Shown: positions 18,544-27,170 of the stretch, in pieces
How the letters are laid out: each line of letters begins with the position of its first letter
How positions within the stretch are numbered: the stretch's first letter is position 1
Assembly (NCBI GenBank): GCA_023382055.1
Contig: JAMCQN010000013.1
Span: 1-64,000 of the forward strand
DNA length: 64,000 nt
Origin: Chloroflexota bacterium
Lineage (GTDB): Bacteria > Chloroflexota > Anaerolineae > J036 > Brachytrichaceae
Direction: 5' to 3'
Notes under the pieces: model-generated
What the model saw: the letters and a program-made list of their open reading frames with translations, nothing else
Told to the model about the DNA's origin: nothing
Database searches by the model: none
Translations under genes and position numbers: made by a program

Positions 18544-19917
18544 TTAGAGTTGCGCGGCGCGCACAGCCAGCCCGCTGGCTACGCTGGTGAACAGGTCAGA
18601 CTCAACAACTTTCTCGCGGCCAAACATCTCCGCCAGCATATCGATGAAGTATGGAATTGACGAGGAACCGCCGGTGCGAATCACAAAGTCGATCTGGTCA
18701 ACCCGCAATCCGGCGCTTTCGAGCGTCTGCAGTGTCGTGTCGCGGATCGTTCGGCCGTCGCGGGCGATGAAACTCTCGAACTGCCGGCGCGTAATCGGTT
18801 GCCAGATCGAGATGGCTTCTTCGTCGAAGCCGATTACATCGAACCGTTGTGTCGATAGCGCCACCTTGCATTGCTCGACCCTTTCGTACAGATCAAAGGC
18901 ATAACCCTTGAATACGAAATCCTCAAGCGCGTAAATCCGGATGGGCTGGCTGCAATCCGCCTGCACCTGGCGCAGAAAACCGAGCGTCGGCGCATTGCAC
19001 AGGGCGACCACATCCTGCCAGTCGCCCAGCGCGTCCAGAAGATGAGCGGGCAACGCCAGCTTCTGCGGCCCCCACAATACGCCTTCGCCGAGCCAGGGCA
19101 GCATGGCGCGCCGGAAGATGGACTGGTCGAAATGGTCGCCGGCAATGCCGACCCCGCCGGTCGCCAGCACGCGCTGTTCGCCGCCGCTTTCCACGCGCAG
19201 CACCGCGATGTCCAGTGTGCCGCCGCCGAAGTCAAACACCAGGGCATGGCTTCCGGCTGCCATGCGGCGCTGCGCGCCGAACGCCAGCCCGGCTGCAATC
19301 GGTTCCTGCTCAAATGCCACCCGCGTGAAACCCGCCAGTTCAGCGGCATGCTGCAGGCGCGTCTGTGCGCGGCAATTGTCGGCTTCTACCCTGGCGCCCG
19401 CAAAATTGACGGGCCGGCCAAATACCGCTTCTTGCGCAACCCGACCGGTCAGGTCTTCGACGCGCGCTCGCACGCGCTTCAGGAATTCCGCGATAAGCTC
19501 CTCGAGCGTGTATTCGCGGTCGAACAGCTTGGTGCCGGCATACGCTGTAGCCAGCGGTCCTTTCAACGAGTGCAGCAGCCGGCCCGGCGCATCGGCGTCA
19601 ACATCGGCGAAGACCTCAACAGACATGGCGCCGCCCGGAATATTGTATCCCTTGACCACCGCGTCGCCAATCTCGATGTCGATCACGCCGACCCACGCCC
19701 TGGCAAAGCGGGGCAGACGACCCACATTCTGGGAGCGATGCAGGCGCACGGCCGCGCCGCCCGTATGGATCATGCCGTCGCGCTCGACATACAGCAGCGT
19801 GCGCAAGGTGTTCTGGCCGGAACCATCAGGGTCCAGCGGTAGTACTGTTGGCGCGCCATCGGGACCGATGATGGCGGCGACGGTATTCGTCGTGCCGAAG
19901 TCAATGCCCAGTTGCAT
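18544..19917 (-). CDS. Hsp70-family ATPase (YegD/DnaK-like, actin fold only)
   Basis: 457 aa with the Hsp70 nucleotide-binding fold and little beyond it. PHOSPHATE 1 is LGIDFGTTNTVAAI, PHOSPHATE 2 is VFDFGGGTLDIAVL, and ADENOSINE is VIRTGGSSSIPYF. The substrate-binding beta-sandwich and lid of DnaK are absent, as in YegD-type proteins, so it is not the housekeeping DnaK. The start at 19917 has GGAG 8-9 nt upstream. It lies downstream of the GyrA-like propeller gene and 31 bp before pepF on the same strand. Its partner is unknown. Confidence 0.88.
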   Translation of the reverse strand: MQLGIDFGTTNTVAAIIGPDGAPTVLPLDPDGSGQNTLRTLLYVERDGMIHTGGAAVRLHRSQNVGRLPRFARAWVGVIDIEIGDAVVKGYNIPGGAMSVEVFADVDADAPGRLLHSLKGPLATAYAGTKLFDREYTLEELIAEFLKRVRARVEDLTGRVAQEAVFGRPVNFAGARVEADNCRAQTRLQHAAELAGFTRVAFEQEPIAAGLAFGAQRRMAAGSHALVFDFGGGTLDIAVLRVESGGEQRVLATGGVGIAGDHFDQSIFRRAMLPWLGEGVLWGPQKLALPAHLLDALGDWQDVVALCNAPTLGFLRQVQADCSQPIRIYALEDFVFKGYAFDLYERVEQCKVALSTQRFDVIGFDEEAISIWQPITRRQFESFIARDGRTIRDTTLQTLESAGLRVDQIDFVIRTGGSSSIPYFIDMLAEMFGREKVVESDLFTSVASGLAVRAAQL

Positions 19918-19935
19918 GGTTACCACTCCCCCGCC

Positions 19936-19979
19936 GCAGCGCAAGCGACTGCGGCGGAAGCGGCAGTCGCTTGCGCTGC
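19936..19979. repeat. 17-bp perfect inverted repeat between propeller gene and Hsp70 gene
   Basis: The arms at 19936-19952 and 19963-19979 are exact reverse complements around a 10-nt loop. No T-run is present on either side. As RNA on the minus strand it would fold stably about 20 nt before the Hsp70 Shine-Dalgarno sequence, so it may be a terminator-like or mRNA-processing element. Confidence 0.7.
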
Positions 19980-20020
19980 CGCCTGAACCGTACAGGTATG
20001 CGGAAAATGCTCTGTGACCA

Positions 20021-21166
20021 TCACAACAGGGTCGCGGCGATGATGCGCTGCGAGGAAACTTTGAGCGGCTGGATGTCAGATGGCTTTGATGCGATGGGCA
20101 GCCCTTTCATGCTGACGATATGCAACTCGCCCTGGCTGGATAACAGGGCGACGAGTTCATTTTTGCGCGCCGTGATGCCATAGCACGCCAGCCCGACGAA
20201 ACGCCGTGTCAACGGCCCTGGTTTGGCGCCGGGTTTTTTATGCGGCGCCAGGCCTTCGGTTGCGAGAGCAAAGAGCGACCCATCTGAGCCGATAAACCAG
20301 ACCGCGGCTGGGGCATTCTGCCTGCTCAGAACGGCTGCCGCGGCCACATCGTCGTCCTGATCGAGTGTGACACCGGAGCAACCGATGGACGGGATCATCC
20401 CGACCGGGAAGCGCGTCCAGCGTCCGTTGCGCGTCAGGAGGAGTATGTCGGCATCCGTATCACACGGCCCGATCCACACCGGGCTATCGCCCGTGCCGGG
20501 CAGTGTCATCGACTGGCCGGAGAGCAGGATCGTCTCGGCATGCGACCACGACATGACCCTCACCCAGCCTTGCCGGGTAACCAGCAGCACAGCGCGCGGC
20601 GGATGCAGTTCGTCCAGCGCACAAACTGCTTCCACGCGTTCCGCGCGCGCCAGACCCAGACCGCTGATCGAGCGGGCGTCGCGCCAGTCCAGCTTCTCGC
20701 TGTAACGCAGGCTTAAGCCGTTCACGATCGCGAAACGAACCTTTGACGTCACCGCCAGCAGCGAGTCAAACCACGTGCCGCTGGACAGATAAAGCGGTTT
20801 GAGCGCATCGATTGGCTCATCCGGAGCGGTCAGCACCGTCAGTGTCTGTTCGAGAGGCGCCGGAGCAGCCAGATGCACGCCGTGGCCGCTGAAAGCCAGC
20901 ATGGAGATGACGTCACGATTCAATCCCTTGCGTTCGGCCAGGGATCGCAGATCGCGCAGGTTGGTCTTAAGTCGCTGTACCTGCTCGAGAGAGGTCTGCT
21001 GACCGCCCGTGCGTTTCAGCAGGGCGGTCTCGGCGCGCAACTCATCAGCCTGGCGCTGCAACGTCTGCGCGCGCTCCGCCAGCGCTTCAATGATCTGCTG
21101 CGCTGTGTCAGAGTCATTGCGCGCCTCGGCAGTAAGCCAGGTCAGGTCACGTTCGATTAGAGACAT
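20021..21166 (-). CDS. Stand-alone GyrA C-terminal-like beta-propeller protein with coiled coil
   Basis: 381 aa, no gyrase catalytic domain. Residues 5-75 are helical and coiled-coil-like (ALAERAQTLQRQADELRAE). From about residue 90 there are roughly five to six repeats resembling GyrA/ParC C-terminal blades. The clearest is DILLLTRNGRWTRFPVGMI followed by GCSGVTLDQDDDVAAAAVL. Weaker copies are VLLVTRQGWVRVMSW, VWFIGSDGSLFALATEGL and LVALLSSQGELHIVSMKGL. GyrA blades of this type wrap DNA. The canonical GyrA-box is not seen, so DNA wrapping is uncertain. It starts 25 bp after the nrdJ stop and probably shares that transcript. Function unknown. Confidence 0.75.
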   Translation of the reverse strand: MSLIERDLTWLTAEARNDSDTAQQIIEALAERAQTLQRQADELRAETALLKRTGGQQTSLEQVQRLKTNLRDLRSLAERKGLNRDVISMLAFSGHGVHLAAPAPLEQTLTVLTAPDEPIDALKPLYLSSGTWFDSLLAVTSKVRFAIVNGLSLRYSEKLDWRDARSISGLGLARAERVEAVCALDELHPPRAVLLVTRQGWVRVMSWSHAETILLSGQSMTLPGTGDSPVWIGPCDTDADILLLTRNGRWTRFPVGMIPSIGCSGVTLDQDDDVAAAAVLSRQNAPAAVWFIGSDGSLFALATEGLAPHKKPGAKPGPLTRRFVGLACYGITARKNELVALLSSQGELHIVSMKGLPIASKPSDIQPLKVSSQRIIAATLL

Positions 21167-21191
21167 AGGCGTTGCCGCCAGTCATGCCGGC

Positions 21192-23774
21192 TCAGCACTC
21201 AGAGAACCCGCACGACAGGCACTTCCTGCAACCTTCGGAACGAACGTATGTGCCCATGCCACACGACGGGCATAAGTCGGCGCCGGATAGCTTCCCGTCA
21301 GGGCTGAGGTGTCCGTTGCCATTCACTCCCGGCGTACTGTGTATGTGCTCTGATGGCTGTGTCGGGATGCTGCTGATAATGGGCAACGGCAACTGCTCCG
21401 CATCTTCCTTCTTAAAGTACATCTCGCGCAGAGTGACTGCCAGCGCGTCCGGCAGCGACAGGATGCGGTTCGGTCCCATGCCAACCGAGTGCGAGCCGCC
21501 GATGCCTTCCAGTTGCGAGATGACCAGTTCCATACGCTCGCGCCGGGTCAGCGGCGATGCGATGCGCAGCATTAGTGAAACCAGGCGGCCGATAGCCTCT
21601 GCGTCGGCCTGCAGGTCGCTGCCGGCCTTGCCAATCGTGATGAACACCTCGAATGGGTCGCCGTTTTCATCATGGTTGCTGGTGGTATGCACCGTGCCGA
21701 GCGGCGTATGCTTGCTGATTGTCGAGCCGCTGCGCTGAGCCGGCAATGGCTCCACGGCGTGCTCGAAGCGGAATATCTTCTGGTTGCCGTTCTTGCTGAC
21801 TTTTGCGGCGCCTGCGGTCTTGTCCTCATCCTTGCTCGCGCTTTCGTCTTTGAGCGTCAACACCTGCTCGTCGCGCGACCCGTCGCGGTAGACGGTGCCG
21901 CTCTTGCAGCCGAGTTCATACATCAACTCATAGAGCGAACGCACGTCGTCGACCGTGTAGCTATTGGGCAGGTTGCACGTCTTGCTGATGCTCGAATCGA
22001 CCCAGCGCTGGATATCGGCTTGCACGCGCACGTGATCCTCCGGCGCCAGACTCATGGCAGTCACAAAGTAGGACGGCAATTCCTCACCCGGATGGTCAGC
22101 TTTCCATTCGTCAACGACACTGACGTTCTGTTCGTGCAGCCCCAGGCGCGACTTGCGGAAATAGGTCCACGAGAAGAATGGCTCGATCCCGGTCGATGTA
22201 TCGACCATGGTGCCGATGGTGCCGTTGGGCGCCTGTGTCAGCAGCGTGACATTGCGCATGCCTTTCTTGGCCACGGCCTGGCGTATCGGCTCCGGCATCG
22301 CCTGCATGTAACCGCTCTGCAGGAATTTTTCGGCATCGAACGCCGGGAAAGAGCCGCGTTCCTCGGCCAGGCTGATGGATGCTTCATAGGCGTTGACGGC
22401 GATGAACTCATATAGTTTGTCCAGGAACCGGGATGATTCCTGGCTGCCGTAACGGATACCCAGCCGGATCATCAGTTCCGCCACACCCATGGTATTCAGG
22501 CCGACGCGCCGTTCTTTGAGCTGTTGCTCTTTATTTTCGTCATAGAAATAGGGCGTCGCATCGATCACGTTGTCCAGGAAACGCACGGCATACCGCACAG
22601 TCTCGCCCAGATCGTCCCAGTCGACGTCGCCGTTCCTGTAGAACCGCGCCAGGTTCACTGCGCCCAGGTTGCACACGCCCCAGGCCGGCAGGCCCTGCTC
22701 GCCGCACGGGTTCGTGCAGATAATCGGGGCGTAATACCACGAATTGCTCATGCGGTTATAGCGGTCGTTAAAGAAGACGCCGGGTTCGGCGCTGGCCCAG
22801 GCGCTCTCAATGATGCTGTTCCATATCTCGCGCGCCTTGACGGTCTTATACCGCACTACCGGGCGCCCGCTATCGATCCACTTGCGCAGGTCGCCGTCCC
22901 ATATCGTGTTGTAGTCCGGATAGGCGGTGTCCGGGAAGACCAGATCCCAGTCGCCGTCGACTTTCACCGCTTCCAGCAAAGCGTCTGAGACTGCCACGCT
23001 GATATTGGCATTGGTGATCTTGCCCGCAACACGCTTGCTGTTGATGAACGAAAGGATATCGGGATGCCAATCGTTGAGGATCAGCATCAAGGCGCCGCGG
23101 CGGCTGCCGCCCTGCTCGATCAACCCGGTCACAAAACTGTACAGGCCGCCCCAGGAGACGGCGCCGCTCGAACGGCCGTTCACGCCGCGCACATAGCCGT
23201 GCTGCGGCCGCAATGAAGACAGGTTGATGCCCACGCCGCCGCCGCGCGACATGATCTCGGTCATTTGCGACAAGGTGGTGATGATCCCGGCGCGCGAATC
23301 GGCCGGGCTGGGAATCACGTAGCAGTTGTAATACGTGAGTTGCTGATCGCTGCCTGCGGCGGTCAGGATACGGCCCGCCGGGACAAACTTCCAGCCTTCC
23401 ATGATCGAGCGGAAATTGCGCTCCCAGGCGGCGCGCAGTTCGGGCGTCTTCTCAGCCGAGGCGATCCCGCGGGCGACGCGATCCATCATCTGCGACGGGT
23501 GAGTCTCGATCGGTTTGTCGACTTGTTCCAGGGCAACGGTCATCATCGTTTCGTCGCGCAACTCAACCGTGACAGTGTTGGATTCCAGCGACGCCACGAC
23601 GCCGATCTCGCGCTGGTTTGTGCGCGAGTCAACCAGCACTACAACCGTGTCGCCGGCGGCCAGGGTCTTGCGCGTCATATCCTTCATCGCATAGCGATCG
23701 AGAAAGATCTTCTCCCCCAATTCGTTCAAACGATTAGGATCTGTTTGTTGGTTTGTTTCTATCGCACCCAGCAT
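21192..23774 (-). CDS. nrdJ: Adenosylcobalamin-dependent (class II) ribonucleoside-diphosphate reductase
   Basis: Reduces ribonucleotides to deoxyribonucleotides using a radical from vitamin B12 coenzyme, so it needs no oxygen. 860 aa. The active-site pattern N355-x-C357-x-E359 is in CTNPCGEQ, and the redox cysteines are C151 (YYNCYVIP) and C368 (GVCNLGAVN). The C-terminal tail carries a zinc-ribbon-like CPSCGMGTYV and CRKCLSCGFSEC, which also supplies cysteines for re-reduction. Residues 35-85 form a small beta-rich domain. The ATG at 23774 is preceded by GAGGAA. It lies 47 bp after nrdR and is probably co-regulated by it. Confidence 0.96.
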   Translation of the reverse strand: MLGAIETNQQTDPNRLNELGEKIFLDRYAMKDMTRKTLAAGDTVVVLVDSRTNQREIGVVASLESNTVTVELRDETMMTVALEQVDKPIETHPSQMMDRVARGIASAEKTPELRAAWERNFRSIMEGWKFVPAGRILTAAGSDQQLTYYNCYVIPSPADSRAGIITTLSQMTEIMSRGGGVGINLSSLRPQHGYVRGVNGRSSGAVSWGGLYSFVTGLIEQGGSRRGALMLILNDWHPDILSFINSKRVAGKITNANISVAVSDALLEAVKVDGDWDLVFPDTAYPDYNTIWDGDLRKWIDSGRPVVRYKTVKAREIWNSIIESAWASAEPGVFFNDRYNRMSNSWYYAPIICTNPCGEQGLPAWGVCNLGAVNLARFYRNGDVDWDDLGETVRYAVRFLDNVIDATPYFYDENKEQQLKERRVGLNTMGVAELMIRLGIRYGSQESSRFLDKLYEFIAVNAYEASISLAEERGSFPAFDAEKFLQSGYMQAMPEPIRQAVAKKGMRNVTLLTQAPNGTIGTMVDTSTGIEPFFSWTYFRKSRLGLHEQNVSVVDEWKADHPGEELPSYFVTAMSLAPEDHVRVQADIQRWVDSSISKTCNLPNSYTVDDVRSLYELMYELGCKSGTVYRDGSRDEQVLTLKDESASKDEDKTAGAAKVSKNGNQKIFRFEHAVEPLPAQRSGSTISKHTPLGTVHTTSNHDENGDPFEVFITIGKAGSDLQADAEAIGRLVSLMLRIASPLTRRERMELVISQLEGIGGSHSVGMGPNRILSLPDALAVTLREMYFKKEDAEQLPLPIISSIPTQPSEHIHSTPGVNGNGHLSPDGKLSGADLCPSCGMGTYVRSEGCRKCLSCGFSEC

Positions 23775-23821
23775 TTTTCAGTTCCTCACTTGATTAAGTT
23801 TGACTTCCCCATCAGTTGAAA

Positions 23822-24274
23822 TTACCGTTCCGCAAGCAGTTTCTCGATCTCAAGCTTGACGCTTTCCAGATCTTTCAGATGTAGATAAACGCTCGCGTAA
23901 CGTATATAGGCAACCTCATCCAGGCTGCGCAGGCCGTTCAGGACCATGTCGCCAATATCGCGGCCGGATACCTCCGCTTTGTTCATCGCCAGCACTTGCG
24001 CCTCGATCTGATCGACCAGCCGGTCAATATCATCCGCCGACACCGGCCGTTTTGCGCAGGCAGTCCGGATACCTGCGAGTATTTTGTCGCGGCTAAACGC
24101 TTCTCGGCGGCCTCCACGCTTTACGACCAGGGGCATTGTCTCCACAATGCGCTCCACCGTACTGAACCGCCTCCCGCATGACTTGCACTCGCGCCGGCGC
24201 CGAATGCCTCCGTTTGGTTCACGAACGGTATCAACAACATGTGTACTGCCCGACCCGCAAGCTGGACATTTCAT
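23822..24274 (-). CDS. nrdR: Transcriptional regulator NrdR
   Basis: Represses ribonucleotide reductase genes when dATP is high. 150 aa, full length. The N-terminal zinc ribbon uses C3, C6, C30 and C33 (MKCPACGSG and ECKSCGRRF), followed by the ATP-cone (VVKRGGRREAFSRDKILAGI). It is the first gene after ftsZ and lies directly upstream of nrdJ. Two palindromes in its own leader look like its binding sites, which would make the operon autoregulated. Confidence 0.96.
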   Translation of the reverse strand: MKCPACGSGSTHVVDTVREPNGGIRRRRECKSCGRRFSTVERIVETMPLVVKRGGRREAFSRDKILAGIRTACAKRPVSADDIDRLVDQIEAQVLAMNKAEVSGRDIGDMVLNGLRSLDEVAYIRYASVYLHLKDLESVKLEIEKLLAER

Positions 24275-24302
24275 AATTCCCCTTTAGACAATGTCATTAT
24301 GA

Positions 24303-24349
24303 CCACCACATGTGGGGGTATGTGTTTCGCATAGCCCAATATATGGCCG
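24303..24349 (-). promoter_or_regulatory. Candidate pair of NrdR boxes
   Basis: Two palindromic sites have cores CAATATATGG (plus-strand 24337-24346) and CCACATGTGG (24306-24315). Their centres are exactly 31 bp apart, three helical turns, the spacing typical of NrdR boxes. The first matches the CWATATATWG core at 9 of 10 positions; the second is a perfect palindrome but matches at only 6. Both lie just downstream of the predicted transcription start, a position suited to repression. Confidence 0.6.
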
Positions 24350-24361
24350 TAAGGGAGACAG

Positions 24362-24390
24362 ATTGTAAGCTTTTGCGTCACCCTTGTCAA
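24362..24390 (-). promoter_or_regulatory. Sigma70-type promoter of nrdR-nrdJ
   Basis: On the minus strand TTGACA (24385-24390) and TACAAT (24362-24367) are separated by exactly 17 bp. The -35 is a perfect consensus and the -10 differs at one base. The predicted start is near 24355, giving an untranslated leader of about 80 nt to the nrdR ATG. This separates nrdR-nrdJ transcription from ftsZ read-through. Confidence 0.75.
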
Positions 24391-24472
24391 TCCTTGGCAA
24401 CGTAGGAAAGTTTAAATTTCTGCAGATCCAACAGCGAGCTGCAAGTGGGGCAAGCAGCGCGAAACCATGACG

Positions 24473-24507
24473 GTGATGGGCGAATGCGCAGTACACTCGC
24501 CCATCAC
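24473..24507 (-). terminator. Hairpin after ftsZ, possible terminator
   Basis: Arms GTGATGGGCGA and TCGCCCATCAC pair perfectly over 11 bp with a 13-nt loop, 14 nt after the ftsZ stop. No T-run follows, so termination may be partial or Rho-assisted. Confidence 0.5.
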
Positions 24508-24521
24508 GGCAATGATAAACC

Positions 24522-25670
24522 TTACTTGCGGCGCAGGAAAGATGGCAATTCCAGATTGTCAGGATCGATCGACGTAGCTCGCTGCGAAGGTTGAACCGGT
24601 GTCGGTTCAAGCGGTTCACGGATAACCGGGACGGTCTGGCGACCGATTGGCCGAGCCGATGTTGTGGCCGCTTGTGAACGGATCGCGCGCCGCGGCGCAG
24701 CCGACGTCTGGTCGAAACCCGTCGCGACTACGGTAATACGAATCGCTTCCTTCATCGTTTCATCGATGACGGCGCCAAAGATCACGTTACAGTCGGGATG
24801 CGCCGCCGTCTTGATCAGCGAGGCTGCCTCGTTCACCTCAAACAGGCTCAGATCCGGCCCGCCCGTGATGTTGAACAGGATGCCGCGCGCGCCATCAATG
24901 GTCACATCCAGCAGGTTCGACGTAATCGCCTGCTCTGCCGCAGTGCGCGCGCGTCCCTCACCGGTAGCGGTTCCAACCGCCATAAGTGCGGCGCCGCCTT
25001 CCGACATGATGGTGCGCACATCGGCGAAGTCGAGGTTGATCAGCCCTGGCACTGTTATGACTTCACTGATGCCCTGGATACCCTGGCGCAGCACGTCATC
25101 GGCGGTGCGGAATGACTGTTGCAGGCTGGCTTTCTTATCGACGATATCCAGCAATCGATCGTTCGGGATAACGATCAGTGTATCGACATGCTCCTTCAGC
25201 TTCTCAATGCCGGCTTCGGCTGCGCGCTGGCGCGGTGTGCCCTCGAAGGAGAATGGCCGGGTCACGACGCCGATAGTCAGTGCGCCGAGTTCCTTGGAGA
25301 TGCGCGCGATAACCGGAGCTGCGCCCGTCCCGGTTCCGCCGCCCATGCCGCAGGTGATGAAGACCATATCGGCGCCTTTGATGATCGTGTACAGTTCATC
25401 AGAGGATTCTTCCGCGGCTTTCTCGCCCAGTTCGGGATTGCCGCCGGCGCCGAGTCCCCGAGTAACCTTATCGCCCACACGGACGCGCAATGGAGCGCTG
25501 CTCAGCATGAGCGCCTGTTGATCGGTGTTGACGGCGATAAATTCTACGCCGGCCATTCCCTCGGCAATCATTCGATTAACCGCATTCTGGCCACCCCCAC
25601 CAACGCCGACTACTTTGATTTGCGCTGGTGACTCCGCATGAGTCGACTGCGTATCCATATATGTGTCCAT
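24522..25670 (-). CDS. ftsZ: Cell division protein FtsZ
   Basis: Tubulin-like GTPase that polymerises into the division ring. 382 aa. The G-box [15 protein letters not shown] and the tubulin signature [13 protein letters not shown] (residues 108-120) are intact, as is the T7-loop region [12 protein letters not shown] variable linker leads to a conserved C-terminal peptide ending [10 protein letters not shown], which is the FtsA-binding tail. The start at 25670 has AAGGGG 7 nt upstream; a second ATG follows four codons later. Confidence 0.98.
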   Translation of the reverse strand: MDTYMDTQSTHAESPAQIKVVGVGGGGQNAVNRMIAEGMAGVEFIAVNTDQQALMLSSAPLRVRVGDKVTRGLGAGGNPELGEKAAEESSDELYTIIKGADMVFITCGMGGGTGTGAAPVIARISKELGALTIGVVTRPFSFEGTPRQRAAEAGIEKLKEHVDTLIVIPNDRLLDIVDKKASLQQSFRTADDVLRQGIQGISEVITVPGLINLDFADVRTIMSEGGAALMAVGTATGEGRARTAAEQAITSNLLDVTIDGARGILFNITGGPDLSLFEVNEAASLIKTAAHPDCNVIFGAVIDETMKEAIRITVVATGFDQTSAAPRRAIRSQAATTSARPIGRQTVPVIREPLEPTPVQPSQRATSIDPDNLELPSFLRRK

Positions 25671-25731
25671 TAGTTACCCCTTACCTGTCAATAATAACCT
25701 TATAGTGGATCAGCCCACGGGGTGTTCACAG

Positions 25732-25759
25732 ATTTTAGTGAAATGATCCCCAAAGTCAA
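25732..25759 (-). promoter_or_regulatory. Candidate internal promoter for ftsZ
   Basis: On the minus strand TTGACT (25754-25759) and TAAAAT (25732-25737) are 16 bp apart. They lie in the 165-bp gap between ftsA and ftsZ, about 60 bp before the ftsZ start. Extra promoters for ftsZ within division clusters are common, so this is plausible but unproven. Confidence 0.45.
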
Positions 25760-25835
25760 GCGGCTAATCCACACACTTACCTTTAATCTGGAATTTGTCA
25801 TCTGGTTACCGTCATACTCGTCGTCCTGGCTTGCA

Positions 25836-27089
25836 TCATACCAGCCACCCCGGCAGCAGATTTCTCAACCAACCGCCGATCCCGATGGTAAACGTGGGGC
25901 GCTTGCGTTTGCTTGGTCGGGCAACCACATCGTGCATCCCCCACTTCAACAGACCGATGCCGGTTGAGTACGCGGGTGAATGAAGCGAATCCACCAGGCC
26001 TTGTATATCTCTGGGTTGCGCCATCCGAACGGGCAAACCGGTGACCTGACGCGCCACTTCGCGCATGCCAGGCAGCAGTGAGCCACCGCCCGTAACGACC
26101 AGACCCGCCGGCAATAGTCCGTCATAGCCGCTGCGTTTCACCTCCTGCATGACCATTCCAAAAAACTCCTCAGCGCGCGCCTGCAGAATCTCTGCAATCT
26201 CGCGGCGTTGCACGCTGACACGCTGCTCGTCTCCAAAACCGGCTACCACAAAGGGCTGGTCGGCCGGTAAATCCGCCAGATTGGCATGTCCGTGGGACAA
26301 CTTGATCTGCTCGGCAGTTTCCAGCGGCAACCTCAGGACCAACGCGAGGTCGCTGGTGAAATGCGAGCCGCCAACTTCGATACAACTGGTATGCCAGACG
26401 GCGCCATCGATGAAAACGGCGACATCCGCCGTGCCGCTGCCGATATCGACCACAATCGCGCCCATCTCGCGCTCGGTGGAGGTCAGCACCGCCTCAGCAG
26501 ACGCCAGCGGCGCCAGCACCAATTCGGTTACATCAACCTGAGCCTGGCTGGTGCACTTCAAGAGGTTGTGAATCGCCGTTGTCGCGCCCGTGATAATGTG
26601 CGCTTGAACCTCAAGACGAAATCCCAGCATCCCGATCGGGTTGCGCACGCCGTCCTGTTCATCAACCCGGAAGTGGCGCGGTATTACGTGGATGATCTCG
26701 CGGTTATTAGGCACGGTGATGGCCTGCGCCGATTCCAGCGCATGGTTGATATCGTCCACGCCAACACCCTGGTCTCCGCGGCTGATGGCCACCGCCCCCT
26801 GGCTGTTCTGCGAGGTGATGTGGCTGCCGGAGATGCTGACGATCACATTTGTGATCTTCAAACCCGAAGAGCGCTCCGCACCGTCGACCGCTTCACGAAT
26901 AGCCGCCGTGGCTTCATTCACGTTGATAATCTGGCTTCGCTTTACCCCGCGCGATGGAACGATGCCTACACCGATGATACTGAATTCGCCGGGCAGGGTC
27001 GGGACGGTATCGGCGCGTGCTTCGCCTACCAGTGCGACAATCTTCGAACTGCCGACGTCAATCGCTGTGACTATCCTTGGTTCTGCCAT
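25836..27089 (-). CDS. ftsA: Cell division protein FtsA
   Basis: Actin-like ATPase that anchors FtsZ to the membrane. 417 aa. PHOSPHATE 1 is TAIDVGSSKIVALVG, the SHS2/1C domain follows at about residues 85-165, PHOSPHATE 2 is VVDIGSGTADVAVF, and ADENOSINE is VVTGGGSLLPGM. The very C-terminal IGGWLRNLLPGWLV is an amphipathic helix, the expected membrane-targeting sequence. It lies between ftsQ and ftsZ in the canonical order. Confidence 0.97.
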   Translation of the reverse strand: MAEPRIVTAIDVGSSKIVALVGEARADTVPTLPGEFSIIGVGIVPSRGVKRSQIINVNEATAAIREAVDGAERSSGLKITNVIVSISGSHITSQNSQGAVAISRGDQGVGVDDINHALESAQAITVPNNREIIHVIPRHFRVDEQDGVRNPIGMLGFRLEVQAHIITGATTAIHNLLKCTSQAQVDVTELVLAPLASAEAVLTSTEREMGAIVVDIGSGTADVAVFIDGAVWHTSCIEVGGSHFTSDLALVLRLPLETAEQIKLSHGHANLADLPADQPFVVAGFGDEQRVSVQRREIAEILQARAEEFFGMVMQEVKRSGYDGLLPAGLVVTGGGSLLPGMREVARQVTGLPVRMAQPRDIQGLVDSLHSPAYSTGIGLLKWGMHDVVARPSKRKRPTFTIGIGGWLRNLLPGWLV

Positions 27090-27170
27090 AGATTTTCAGC
27101 CATCAGTCATCTGTTTTCGGTAACCCACCGCGCCAGGCCGCAGTTCCGGCCCGTACCAGTCGGCACGCGT

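Noticed and set aside
18871-19842. 323-codon plus-strand frame opposite the Hsp70-like gene, with others at 15078-15935 and 26286-27413
   Set aside because: Each is antisense to a clearly assigned gene (Hsp70-like, binding protein, FtsA) and has no recognisable product or ribosome binding site.
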